DNA of 64,000 bases from Conchocele bisecta. Its lineage: Eukaryota; Mollusca; Bivalvia; Lucinida; Thyasiridae. A program made the position numbers and the translations under genes. Positions 22,048 through 30,409 of the stretch are shown here, piece by piece. The notes beneath the pieces are model-generated. The model was not told where the DNA came from and did no database searches. It worked only from the letters and a program-made list of their open reading frames with translations. The stretch spans positions 17,447,686 to 17,511,685 of the forward strand of contig CM055279.1 of the NCBI GenBank assembly GCA_029237695.1, read 5' to 3'. The stretch's first letter is position 1. Every line of letters starts with the position of its first letter.

Positions 22048-22650
22048 TTAATTTCCTCCGACTTTATCTCCAAGTTTTTTCCTAAATTTATCCCAATCAG
22101 TACACTCAATCTTGGGCATGGTGGCGCGCGCTTTGATTCTTATATCATTTTTTAATTGTTCATATCTCCCCATTTCTTCCACCACGGATTCAAACTCTAA
22201 ATTTAATATTTTCTTATCGGCCAATGCTTTGGACACCATAACGTCAATGGTATTTTTCTTCGACCTGGCGAGAACGGATATTCTATCATGTTTTCTACAT
22301 TTTTTCTCGAGTTTTCCACCCGACGCCCTAATTACCATACACAACAACCCAGAAACGGCCGACACCGCACATAAAATCCCCGCTACGGGAACCGTTATAA
22401 TGGTGGATATAGTTGCAGCTGTCCCCGCCCCACACAACACAGAAACACTCGCCAGAGCCGTGCTAGATACTTCAGCCATGTTCACCGCGAGCCAATATTT
22501 TTTAGCGTTTCTTTTTCTATTTGTATATTCTCTAACTAAAATATCCTGCATAGCGACGATATTATTCAACCTAAAATCTGAACTTCTTTCGTTAATTGTA
22601 CACAGTGTTGATGGAGTGGTATTGACAATTGGAAGCGTTGATTCGTTCAT
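22048..22650 (-). CDS. 200-aa membrane-associated structural-type protein of the element
   Basis: Complete frame from ATG (MNESTLPIVN) to stop. A long hydrophobic Ala/Val/Gly/Ile-rich region spans about residues 62-112 (TALASVSVLCGAGTAATIST then PVAGILCAVSAVSG), probably two membrane passes or a fusion-type hairpin, followed by a basic Lys/Arg-rich segment and a helical tail with YEQLKNDIRIKAR. I recognise this arrangement (RKR-KY, hydrophobic hairpin, KHDRI, SK-NTID, KYxxLKxxIR-like tail) as a recurring companion gene in similar elements of other invertebrates. Its exact job is unknown; a virion membrane or host-interaction role is inference. It is last in the leftward block, 37 bp after the knob gene. 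Confidence 0.7.
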   Translation of the reverse strand: MNESTLPIVNTTPSTLCTINERSSDFRLNNIVAMQDILVREYTNRKRNAKKYWLAVNMAEVSSTALASVSVLCGAGTAATISTIITVPVAGILCAVSAVSGLLCMVIRASGGKLEKKCRKHDRISVLARSKKNTIDVMVSKALADKKILNLEFESVVEEMGRYEQLKNDIRIKARATMPKIECTDWDKFRKKLGDKVGGN

Positions 22651-22687
22651 ATTTAAATTTTACAAATTTATTTCAATATATTAGTAT

Positions 22688-23080
22688 TTACAAAATAAGT
22701 TCAATTAACAACGAGACAATAGTGGAAGAACTCTCTGGGTCACCGATTTTCGTAACAAAGTTAATAACACTACCTTTGGAAAGTCTAATTCGATCATAAC
22801 CGGAGAACGAAACCACCGTCGAACTATCTCCAGAGATTTTAGTGACTCCAACCCCCCGTTCTTCCCCATCTACTACAATATTTATCGCGACCGCGCCCAC
22901 AGGTTTACCACTACCATTAACCGAGCAGACCGCCATTTGGATAACTTCACCTGCGGCTGTCATAGTGTATCCCCCACATTTATTACTCGCTTTGGCACCG
23001 AACGAATATTCATAGCGCCCCTCAACCAATGGGCCCCGCTTCTCAGCCCAAACTGTTATGGCACGTTTTAGCGTTTTCAT
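22688..23080 (-). pseudogene. Knob-like C-terminal domain of a fiber-type protein, separated by a frameshift
   Basis: About 130 residues rich in Gly, Ser, Val and Thr with alternating hydrophobic strands, ending in SLLIELIL, as expected for a beta-sandwich or trimeric knob. The first usable ATG is 23078-23080. The same frame stays open upstream through 23089 and runs alongside the end of the coiled-coil frame (23089-24141). The simplest reading is one long stalk-plus-knob gene broken by an indel near 23125-23140. The comparison with adenovirus-type fibers is structural analogy only. Confidence 0.55.
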
Positions 23081-23088
23081 TGTTCGCA

Positions 23089-24141
23089 CTATTCCGGCAA
23101 GCGCACTGTTTGCGTTATATGCCTCAGTACGAATATTATAAGAGAGTCCTCTGAGCGCAACGCATCATAAGCCTCCGTAATGGTCGCCTGGTGGCCTTTT
23201 AGGGCTTTCTCAACACCCGACCGGGCCTCCTTTTGAAATTCGGTTATTTTTCCGTCTAGTTCACCAACCGCCGCTTCTCTGATGACAGAGTCCTCTGAGC
23301 GCAACACCTCATAAGCCTTCGCAAGGGCTGCCTGGTGGTCTTTTCGGGCTTTCTCAATACCCGACCGGGCCTCTTTTTGAAATTCGGTTATTTTTCCGTC
23401 TAGTTCACCAACCGCCGCTTCTCTGAGAGAGTCCTCTGAGCGCAACACCCTATAAGCCTCCGTAAGGTCCGCCTGGTGGTCTTCTCGGGCTTTCTCAATA
23501 CCCGTTCTGACCCCCTCAACCCCCAACCGGGCCTCTTTTCGAAATTTGGTTATTTTTTCGTCTAGTTCAGTAAGTGCCGCTTCTCTGTTGAGAGAGTCCT
23601 CTGAGCGCAACGCCCCATAAGCCTCCGCAATGGCCTCCTTGTGGTCTTCTCGGACTTTCTCAATACCCGACCGGGCCTCTTTTCGAAATTTGGTTATTTT
23701 TTTGTCTAGTTCGTTTAGTTCCGTATGCGTTTCTTCACGACTTTGTGTATTCACAGCCAGGGCATATTCTCTAAGTTGTGACAGTAGACTCTTGTGAATC
23801 TCGTCCGTGGCCCTCGATATAGTTCTATTGATCAAGGCCTTTGTTTTTTGGGTAGTTAAAAATTCGCCCTCTGTCGGGATGAATCCCCCTTCTGCCGGTT
23901 CGATGGTCGATATAGTCATGCTGATAGCAACGAGGATGCTTGCTATCGTGATGCCCTGTTCTCTGAACAGAGTGCGAAGACGCTCACCGAGTGTCGTCTC
24001 CTCGTTCAGGACCCTCGAGATTGTTTCGCGGATCCGACTTATTTGGGTGCGGAGAGCCTCACGGTTAGTAGATGCAGCCTCCAAGCGAGCTTCTCTTTGA
24101 TCCCGCAACGACCGCAGGCGTTCGGTGATCCGCTCGGTAGA
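23089..24141 (-). pseudogene. Coiled-coil stalk with four ~48-residue repeats, no start codon of its own
   Basis: The frame opens directly after a TAA at 24142-24144 and has no nearby ATG (the first codon that could serve is TTG at 24106-24108). An N-terminal helical stretch (REARLEAASTNREALRTQIS) and a hydrophobic helix (GITIASILVAISMTISTI, about 23902-23955) precede four repeats starting ELD-KIT-F-KEAR. Repeat spacing is 48, 54 and 48 residues, with conserved endings ALRSEDSL or VLRSEDSV. The N-terminal part looks like the continuation of the protein encoded at 24142-24888, so that gene, this stalk and the knob may once have been one long protein. Confidence 0.6.
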
Positions 24142-24888
24142 TTATCTATCGTCACCAGCTTCCTCCAGTTTTCTTTCTTCTAGCGCGATATGTTCATCCA
24201 GCGACGAGAGTTTGGCGAGGTTACGGACCAGTTCGCCCCGGACCGTTTGCATAACCTTATCAAGGCCCCGGAGTTCGCGAAGAGGTAACAGTTGGTCATG
24301 GTTGAGTATTTCGTTTTCGCTGAACGTGGTCTCCATCATGTTAATAGCGTCGGTGGCTACTCGAGGGACCTCGCTGAGCTCAACCGTTTCTATCGCGGAG
24401 GCCGTTTTCGCCATCGTTTCGTCGGTAGACTGTAGGGCCTCTACAGCGCTGGTAGGTATAATTGGTTTACCCCTCTTCCAATCTGGGAATCCGAGTTCGT
24501 TCCTTATGATTTCACCACCGCCCCGGTTTCCTGCAATGGTGCTCAGTGCTAGGGGTTTACCGGTCATCGTGTTAACTATTGGGAGATTTGGTGCCGCTTT
24601 TAGTCGCAATCTACCACGCATATCCAATTCGAACTTGGAGTAGTCGCGACCGACAGACGGGACCAGACCCATTTCTGCTAAACTGTTGTAGTAGTCGTTT
24701 ACAGCTCCCTCGAGTAATTCCCGACTTTGACCAACGCTGCTGGTAGCGCCACCTAATTCCCCCGATTGGATTGGAACTGGAGGCTGTATCAAGGGCGTTT
24801 CGTCATTATAATCATCCATATCATCATCATCCGCATCGACGTAATCGTCTCTGCCGATTTCATCCATGTCAATATCGTAATCAGCCAT
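24142..24888 (-). CDS. 248-aa acidic-N-terminal virion-type protein, probably interrupted at its C-end
   Basis: Starts at ATG 24886-24888 with a very acidic stretch (DMDEIGRDDYVDADDDDMDD), followed by a Pro-rich linker, a conserved-looking middle (LPIVNTMTGKPLALSTIAGN) and a helical C-terminus (LPLRELRGLDKVMQTVRGEL). It ends in an in-frame TAA (24142-24144), after which the same frame continues for over 1 kb. In related elements that I recognise, this region is followed without break by the RLEAAS-NREALRTQI helix found here at 24108 and below. So the TAA is likely a nonsense mutation, or less likely a gene boundary. It diverges from the capsid gene across a 69-bp gap. Confidence 0.6.
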   Translation of the reverse strand: MADYDIDMDEIGRDDYVDADDDDMDDYNDETPLIQPPVPIQSGELGGATSSVGQSRELLEGAVNDYYNSLAEMGLVPSVGRDYSKFELDMRGRLRLKAAPNLPIVNTMTGKPLALSTIAGNRGGGEIIRNELGFPDWKRGKPIIPTSAVEALQSTDETMAKTASAIETVELSEVPRVATDAINMMETTFSENEILNHDQLLPLRELRGLDKVMQTVRGELVRNLAKLSSLDEHIALEERKLEEAGDDR

Positions 24889-24957
24889 ATTAATTTCTTA
24901 AAATTAATTATGTATTAAAGACAAAACCATACGGGTTTAATATAGATTCACTAAATT
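24889..24957. promoter_or_regulatory. 69-bp divergent promoter region between capsid and 248-aa genes
   Basis: Both start codons face away from this AT-rich gap. It includes TTAATTTCTTAAAATTAATT and a TATAGATTC stretch near 24940. Any promoter for the two late-type blocks must sit here or inside the reading frames. Confidence 0.4.
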
Positions 24958-26253
24958 ATGTATTCGAGTCAATACGGTCGCAAACTCAATCCATACCGCA
25001 GACTGCGTGAGCCCCTCGGGGCAAAAGGCGTGAGACAGAGTGTCGTTATTACGAACAACCCATCGACGATCGACCAGAACCAGCAGCTCTTGGTCCGCTT
25101 CCCCAACCTCGGAGCTAACGACGTCATTGTGCCGGGTACTGTTCGCCTCGCTTTCACTATTTCGCTAATGTCGACGGACGAGGACCGAACCGTCGTTCAG
25201 AACCTTCTTCGCGCCATCGTCAAGAAGACCATGATAAAGATTTCTGGTAATGAGGTGATGTCGATCGATGACAGCGACGTCTACCATTGCTATCAGGACC
25301 TATGGAAGACGGCGCAAGAGCGCGAAAACGCTGTCTATCAGGGTATTGACACCAGCAAAAATAATAACGTAACCAGGCTTAGAATCGGGGCTGCTAACAG
25401 GGCAGATAACAACGTGAGCGACAACGCGGTCGCGGGCGCTTACGGCAACCGCTTCTACATCCCGCTCGACTTTGAGTTGCTGGAGAGTCACATGCCCTAC
25501 TATCAGAGCGTTTTGGCTGACCGCCTCGAATACGAACTAACGTTCAACGACTACGGCCGAGTTATCATAGCCAGCGACATGTTATCGACGTATACGATCG
25601 ATAATGTTTCGCTGGAGTACGACATGGTCACGATGCCCGAACTCGCGCGATTGATCAGAACCCAGTACGCCGGGCGCGTTGCCATACTTTACGACCGAGT
25701 TCTTCGCCATCGCAAGATGACGAAAGACAAAGGCGACACATTGTGGAATATTAACGTCAACGTACCAGCCCGCTCGATGAAAGGTATACTGATGTTGTTC
25801 GAGGATGCTCGGTTCGCGTTCGGTGCTAGAAAAACCGACAAATGCTATAACCCCAAAATCACGAAGGTAGAGGTGACGATCGAGGGAGTACCCAATCAAC
25901 TCTACAGCGCGGGTCTTCGCGCGCACCAGCAGTGGGACGAAGTAAGAAAGCAGTTTGCTGCCGGCTCTAAGCGCTCTCCGGAGGTTGCGGCAGTTGCCAA
26001 AGACCTGCATCTCTCGGCCGTCTCCCTCGCGGATTTCCTGAATACCAAATACGCGTTATGGCTAGACATGCGAGCCAGCGACGACGACCAAATACACGGC
26101 AGCGGACGCCAAGTTGAGAACGCTAGCGAGGGTGTGGCGATCCAGATAACCAAAGAGGCGGACGGAGCCGGGCCATTGAACGTGTACTTATATATAATTA
26201 CAGACGCACAACTCAACATCGAAGATGGCCGATACGTCTCAGCACTCTATTGA
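24958..26253 (+). CDS. Major capsid protein, double-jelly-roll type, 431 aa, intact
   Basis: Uninterrupted from ATG 24958 to stop 26253. Signature blocks seen: GRKLNPYRRLREPLG near the N-terminus, VPGTVRLAF, VVQNLLRAIVKKTMIKISGN (residues about 79-98; a 'N-L-RAIVKK-IKISG' strand-turn typical of Polinton/adintovirus capsids), SIDDSDVYHCYQDLW, FYIPLDFELLESHMPYYQS, ELTFNDYGRVI, DTLWNINVNVPARSMKGILM and KVEVTIEGVPNQLY. The paired beta-rich halves and overall size fit a double-jelly-roll hexon-like fold that assembles trimeric capsomers. GC content is far above the flanks. The 3' end overlaps the ATPase start by 29 bp, suggesting a co-transcribed morphogenesis module. The call rests on family resemblance; a structure prediction would confirm it. 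Confidence 0.85.
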   Translation: MYSSQYGRKLNPYRRLREPLGAKGVRQSVVITNNPSTIDQNQQLLVRFPNLGANDVIVPGTVRLAFTISLMSTDEDRTVVQNLLRAIVKKTMIKISGNEVMSIDDSDVYHCYQDLWKTAQERENAVYQGIDTSKNNNVTRLRIGAANRADNNVSDNAVAGAYGNRFYIPLDFELLESHMPYYQSVLADRLEYELTFNDYGRVIIASDMLSTYTIDNVSLEYDMVTMPELARLIRTQYAGRVAILYDRVLRHRKMTKDKGDTLWNINVNVPARSMKGILMLFEDARFAFGARKTDKCYNPKITKVEVTIEGVPNQLYSAGLRAHQQWDEVRKQFAAGSKRSPEVAAVAKDLHLSAVSLADFLNTKYALWLDMRASDDDQIHGSGRQVENASEGVAIQITKEADGAGPLNVYLYIITDAQLNIEDGRYVSALY

Positions 26254-26942
26254 TTTAATAAAAAAATCATCTAACGATTTATTAATTAATAAATTTGATA
26301 ATTCTAAAGAATTAATTAAGAAAATTAACAATCAATACCAATTCACGATTGGAGATGCCCACTCTGCCATAATATGTGGGCAGACAGGATGTGGAAAAAA
26401 CGGTTTTCATCCTAGACTTGCTCGAGGGCTCCTACCGCGATGCCTTTCGTCACATTGTGATCCTGTGTCCCACTGTGCGGCACAACGATACTTATCAGCG
26501 GCGCCCGTGGATATGGACCGACCCAGAGGTATACGTTATTGACCCCGGTGATAGGCTTCACGATTGGTTGCGTGGTTTATACCAAAAATTCCAGGGTGAG
26601 CCCACCCTATACGTGATTGATGATTGCTCGGCCAAGGCGGCGATGACCAAAAAGAAGGACATGCTCTCCGAGCTCGCATTTTCTGGCCGCCATGCTAGGC
26701 AAAGCGTATGGATATCCACTCAAAAGTACAACGCCGTCCTCAAGGATCTGCGCGAGCAAACGAAATGGGTCGCCCTCTTTCACTGCAAGGACCGAGACTC
26801 ATTCGATGACTGTCTTCGAGAGAATGACGTTATCCCAACGCGCGAGGAGCGCCTGGAGGTTCGACAGATGCTTTCGGAAACTAAGCACGCCAAGCTTTTG
26901 CTAAAGACTGATCAACCAACTACTTACGAAGTTATCAATTAA
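26225..26942 (+). pseudogene. FtsK/HerA-type genome-packaging ATPase, one frameshift in the P-loop
   Basis: ATG 26225 begins a short AT-rich leader followed by SAIICGQTGCGK, the Walker A loop. The frame is lost inside a run of six A at 26395-26400, right at the end of the loop, and the remainder (GSYRDAFRHIVILCPTVRHN, then TLYVIDDCSA with the Walker B DD, ELAFSGRHARQSVWISTQKY and LREQTKWVALFHCKD) continues in the other frame to the stop at 26942. Together the parts span about 238 codons, normal for A32/HerA-type packaging ATPases that pump DNA into capsids. The break is a single-base indel in a homopolymer, so it could be an assembly error. Confidence 0.85.
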
Positions 26943-26949
26943 TTTTATA

Positions 26950-27068
26950 ATTAATTAGCAATTACTGAACAATGCTGAACAATGCTTAGCAATTGCTGAA
27001 CAATGCTGAACAATGCTGAACAAATGCTTAACAAATGTTGAACAAATGCTGAACAATGGTTAACAATG
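26950..27068. repeat. Short tandem repeat of TGAACAATGC-type units
   Basis: About ten 10-11-bp units (TGCTGAACAA, TGCTTAGCAA, TGTTGAACAA) fill the gap between the ATPase and the next gene and run into its ATG at 27066. It could be slippage-prone leader sequence. Confidence 0.8.
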
Positions 27069-28262
27069 TTAACAATTTGGTGCTCCGCTGCGAGCTTTGT
27101 TGCGAGCATAATGGTGATCATAAGTATCGGGTGGTGTGCTTTGCAATATGTTAAAGTGATGAGACTTGTTAGAATAGTTAAATTAATTTTAAGAAAAATG
27201 AACTGCGACAAACTTCTCGATCAGCTAATAGAAGAAACCTCAACTCCGACTGCCAACATAGATAATGATCCGACAGAGCAATCGGAATCAACTCCAACGG
27301 CAGTTGGTATTGGGTTGAGTGCAACGACTCCGAATGAAAATGAAAATGCGGCGCGACGAGAGCGGCTAGCTGCGCTGGTTGCTGGGGGACAATCGGAGCA
27401 TTATCTCGGTAGGCGTCTCTCAGTTTTTCAGGTGGATAAGATGTCAGATGCGGAGATCGATAAAATGTATGCGCGATACGAATCCAAATTGGGAGTGGAG
27501 ATGACAAAAGCTCTCGGATCGGCGGCTATTCATTTGTACGCAACCGCCGTTTGTATACTTCTCCCTATACCAAACACCGCGGGATTGATTGACGATCTAG
27601 AGATTGACCCTTTTATAGGTCACACTCTTAGAACAGCCTGCTGCTCAATTTATCACAAGTTTGGAATGTACTTAGCTCCGCTGACAACCGCGTTGACCAC
27701 GGGTAAACACTGTCAATTTGGACATATATGCCCACGAACTATAAGCCCTAATATTAATATCATAAATGATGACACAAGACACACCCGCGAGAGTGACGGA
27801 GTTGAACCCGATTGAACACAATCGAACCCGAGTGTTACTCCGCCACTGGATGACATACCGCATATAAAAAATCCCAAAAGACAGGCAGCTGGGCGGGCGG
27901 CGGCTGCCACCCGAAAAGTTAAACAAGATAAAATACTCGCCGAGCTTCGAGAGGCTAAACAGTCGTTGCAATCGGGGACGGAGACAGCAAAACATCTGAA
28001 GACAGAGTTGAGTACAACAACACCCCCAATTCACGAATTGGAAGAACACTCAACACCCAATACCAACTGCCGTTGGAGTTGGACGAATCCGATTGAACCC
28101 AAATTCGTGAATTGGAGTTGGGTTGTTGGTGGTGGTCTGGCAGTTGTTGGTGCCCTGTGCGTGTGGAAATACCCCATATTATCGAAAAAAACAACCAGCC
28201 AGTGTTCAGAAGAAAGTTACGAAACACCAATCGCGATTGGATGCGCCCCATTTAAACATTGA
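27066..28262 (+). pseudogene. Membrane protein gene with an in-frame TGA (two halves)
   Basis: First half (27066-27815, 249 aa): N-terminal membrane anchor (FVASIMVIISIGWCALQYV), low-complexity Asn/Thr/Glu linker, a segment LGRRLSVFQVDKMSDAEIDK and a hydrophobic patch with Cys (AVCILLPIPNTAGLI). TGA at 27813-27815 ends it, but the same frame stays open for another 149 codons to 28262. That second half contains a Lys/Arg/Ala-rich helix (AAAATRKVKQDKILAELREA) and another membrane segment (WVVGGGLAVVGALCVW). One nonsense substitution, or stop-codon readthrough, are the two explanations. Function not recognised; two membrane segments at opposite ends suggest a virion-associated or assembly role. 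Confidence 0.6.
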
Positions 28263-28292
28263 TCGCGACCCCTTTTATATGCAATAATTATA

Positions 28293-28526
28293 ATGGCTGA
28301 ACAAGATGGTAAAATGTTAGTGAATGCGCTTTATCACGCCGTGGTGATATCGGGTTTCAGTATCGGGTATGCTCGACTATCAAAGATGGCCCTAGGAGGA
28401 TCCGCTCCCAAATTAGACTTTACTGCGAGAGACGTAGGGCTCGCGACCTTAGATGTAGCGGCCGCAGTTTGGACCCGAGATTATCTAGTTAAAGCTGGAA
28501 TTCTACCAGTTAATATATGGAAATAA
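28293..28526 (+). CDS. 77-aa small membrane-type protein
   Basis: ATG 28293 to TAA 28524-28526. MLVNALYHAVVISGFSIGYA is a likely membrane helix, followed by LSKMALGG and a second amphipathic region (ARDVGLATLDVAAAVW). It abuts the next gene with no intergenic base (TAA then ATG). I recognise the pair as recurrent neighbours in related elements. Function unknown. Confidence 0.7.
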   Translation: MAEQDGKMLVNALYHAVVISGFSIGYARLSKMALGGSAPKLDFTARDVGLATLDVAAAVWTRDYLVKAGILPVNIWK

Positions 28527-28958
28527 ATGGCTTCAATCGCAGTAATAGTAGGTGGTGCGCTCGTAAACGCATTGGCGTTCAGCGGTAGCAACTTTATATT
28601 CTCTAAAATGAGAAGCTCGAACGTGGATGAGGAGCGTAAGCGTCACGATTTAGCTGTAGAACAACTCAATAGCGCAAAGGAAGCGTGGTCGAAAAAACGA
28701 ACCGCCCATCTGGACTGGGTCAATGAAGAGCTTCGCCGCGAAAATCACGCCGCACAAACTTTTCAGAACGTTGAAGAAGCCAACCGCGAGTACGCGCTGG
28801 CATATTCGCACAAAAGTCTCGTGCCGCTGTATCGCGAGCCCCAACTTTCAGATTTCTATGTACCGTCAGATCCCCAAAAAGACCGCGAGATCGCGTTCAT
28901 CGTCGTGGGAATGGGTGTGGTGGGGCTCGTCGGCTACTATATCCAACCGAGATTTTAA
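28527..28958 (+). CDS. 143-aa protein with two terminal membrane helices and coiled-coil middle
   Basis: N-terminal hydrophobic helix (MASIAVIVGGALVNALAFSG), a charged helical middle (DEERKRHDLAVEQLNSAKEA then TAHLDWVNEELRRENHA), a conserved-looking SDFYVPSD, and a C-terminal membrane helix (IAFIVVGMGVVGLVGYYI). Complete frame. The start codon immediately follows the stop of the 77-aa gene, so the two are presumably expressed from one message. It recurs in related elements; a role in the virion or its membrane is inference. Confidence 0.75.
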   Translation: MASIAVIVGGALVNALAFSGSNFIFSKMRSSNVDEERKRHDLAVEQLNSAKEAWSKKRTAHLDWVNEELRRENHAAQTFQNVEEANREYALAYSHKSLVPLYREPQLSDFYVPSDPQKDREIAFIVVGMGVVGLVGYYIQPRF

Positions 28959-29003
28959 ATTAATTATTTTATTTTAAATAACTATATATATATATATAGA
29001 ACG

Positions 29004-29354
29004 ATGTCAGTTGATGAACTTTATTTTGCTATGATTGATGTAGGCTACACTGCCCTTAAACACCGCATGGTTGGTGCAAAGGGTATGATTCATCTGGCCC
29101 GAGATTCTCTCGAGACGTGGCGGGAGGACGAAAAAGTGGCCACCCTTTTCGCAAAGCGGATGTTAGATTCCTCCACCAATCCTGGGGGATTAGATGTTCC
29201 CAAGTTCCTTCAGAACTTAACCCCCAATCGCGATTGTACTTCCAACAAAGGTTTATTATTATCGACGCAGTTACCGGACGATCTGGCGAGGGCATGTTGG
29301 AGATTGTCCGATATATTAGAATACATCGCATACGATGAACACGCCCAAACTTAA
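29004..29354 (+). CDS. 116-aa protein of unknown function
   Basis: ATG 29004 follows a TA-repeat leader (28981-28998). The protein is mixed alpha with ELYFAMIDVGYTALKHRM at the start and LARACWRLSDILEYIAYDE at the end; no membrane segment or motif recognised. It overlaps the integrase start by 20 bp, indicating a compact transcription unit. Confidence 0.55.
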   Translation: MSVDELYFAMIDVGYTALKHRMVGAKGMIHLARDSLETWREDEKVATLFAKRMLDSSTNPGGLDVPKFLQNLTPNRDCTSNKGLLLSTQLPDDLARACWRLSDILEYIAYDEHAQT

Positions 29355-30365
29355 TACCAAACTATCGGTTCGCCTAATGCGCAAGCTAGCGAACGCGTAC
29401 TATAGCCCCCGCGGCTACTGGAAGGGACTCGCTGCCATCAAGAACCTCGCGGCGGTGACCAAGGTTTCAGAAAACGTTGTCAAGGAATGGCTCAAGAAGC
29501 AGGCCATCTGGCAGATCTATTTACCCGCGCCTCACAATATTCCGCGCCCGAAATTCGACGTGCCGGTGCCGAACCAAGTTCACAAAGCGGATCTCCTGTT
29601 TCTCCCTCACGATCGCGTCGGTCGTAAGACGTACAAGTACGCGCTGACAGTCGTTGACGTAGCGAGTCGTTATAAGGGAGCTGAGCCGTTGGCCACTAAA
29701 GAGTCTAAGGAGGTGGCCGAGGCTCTCTCCCGAATATATAAGAGGAGTCCTCTCAAATGGCCGAATCTTCTCCAGGTCGATCCCGGCCGCGAGTTCATGG
29801 GCGCGGTCTCTCATCTATTGTCTAAGCACGAAGTTTCTGTCAGACGCGGCCGCGTCAACATCCACCGGGACCAGGGGATCGTGGAGCGCTTCAATCGAAC
29901 CCTGGCTGAGAGACTGTTCGGACACCAATACGCCAAAGAACTTGTAGACCCTCATTCGCGATCGACCGAGTGGGTGGCCAGACTGCCCGCCGTGGTCTCC
30001 GCACTGAATGGAGAGGTGACCAGATTGATAGGTAAGAAGCCGTAGATGCTATCAAGTTTAAAAGGGTGACGAGCGAGCCCTCTGCCGTCTCGCGCGGGCG
30101 ACCCGTTGGTTTAGAGGAGCAACGGCTTCCATCGGATATTGACGTCCGGTACCTCTATCAACCGGGAGAGCTCGAAGGTGGCAGCCGCCGCGCGACTGAT
30201 CCCGTGTGGTCTCTCAATGTATATCATCTAGATCGATCTATTACCAAGCCCGATGAGCCCGTGCTCTACTATTTGGATGATGGGCCATCTCGAGGGTTTG
30301 TTCGCGAAGAACTTCTCGCGGTGCCTTCTGACACACAGCTACCCCCGGATCGTCAGAGTCTTTAG
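29335..30365 (+). pseudogene. Retroviral-type (DDE, rve) integrase, frameshifted before its C-terminal domain
   Basis: ATG 29335. An N-terminal helical DNA-binding region (YWKGLAAIKNLAAVTKVSEN) leads into the catalytic core: D86 in VHKADLLFL, D149 in LQVDPGREFMG and E184 in IVERFNRTL, D-to-E spacing 35 residues, plus KYALTVVDVASRYK. The frame stops at 30043-30045 (after LIGKKP). The C-terminal domain continues in another frame, RPVGLEEQRLPSDIDVRYLY, GELEGGSRRATDPVWSLNVY, YYLDDGPSRGFVREELL, to 30365 (an SH3/chromo-like tail). A single missing base near 30041-30043 explains the break. It would insert the element and create the short target duplication. Confidence 0.9.
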
Positions 30366-30409
30366 ATTGCTAATTTTTTTAATTTTTTTCAAAATTATTA
30401 AATAAATCA

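Noticed and set aside
22112..22684. Plus-strand 190-codon frame opposite the 200-aa membrane protein
   Set aside because: Mirror of the hydrophobic region; the minus-strand frame has the recognisable arrangement and fits the leftward gene block.
24125..24643. Plus-strand open frame of 172 codons opposite the 248-aa gene
   Set aside because: Ser/Arg-rich shadow of the minus-strand gene; the real frame has conserved blocks and an ATG facing the capsid promoter gap.
26950..27068. Possible CRISPR-like array of short repeats
   Set aside because: Units are 10-11 bp, contiguous and degenerate with no spacers, in a eukaryotic element.
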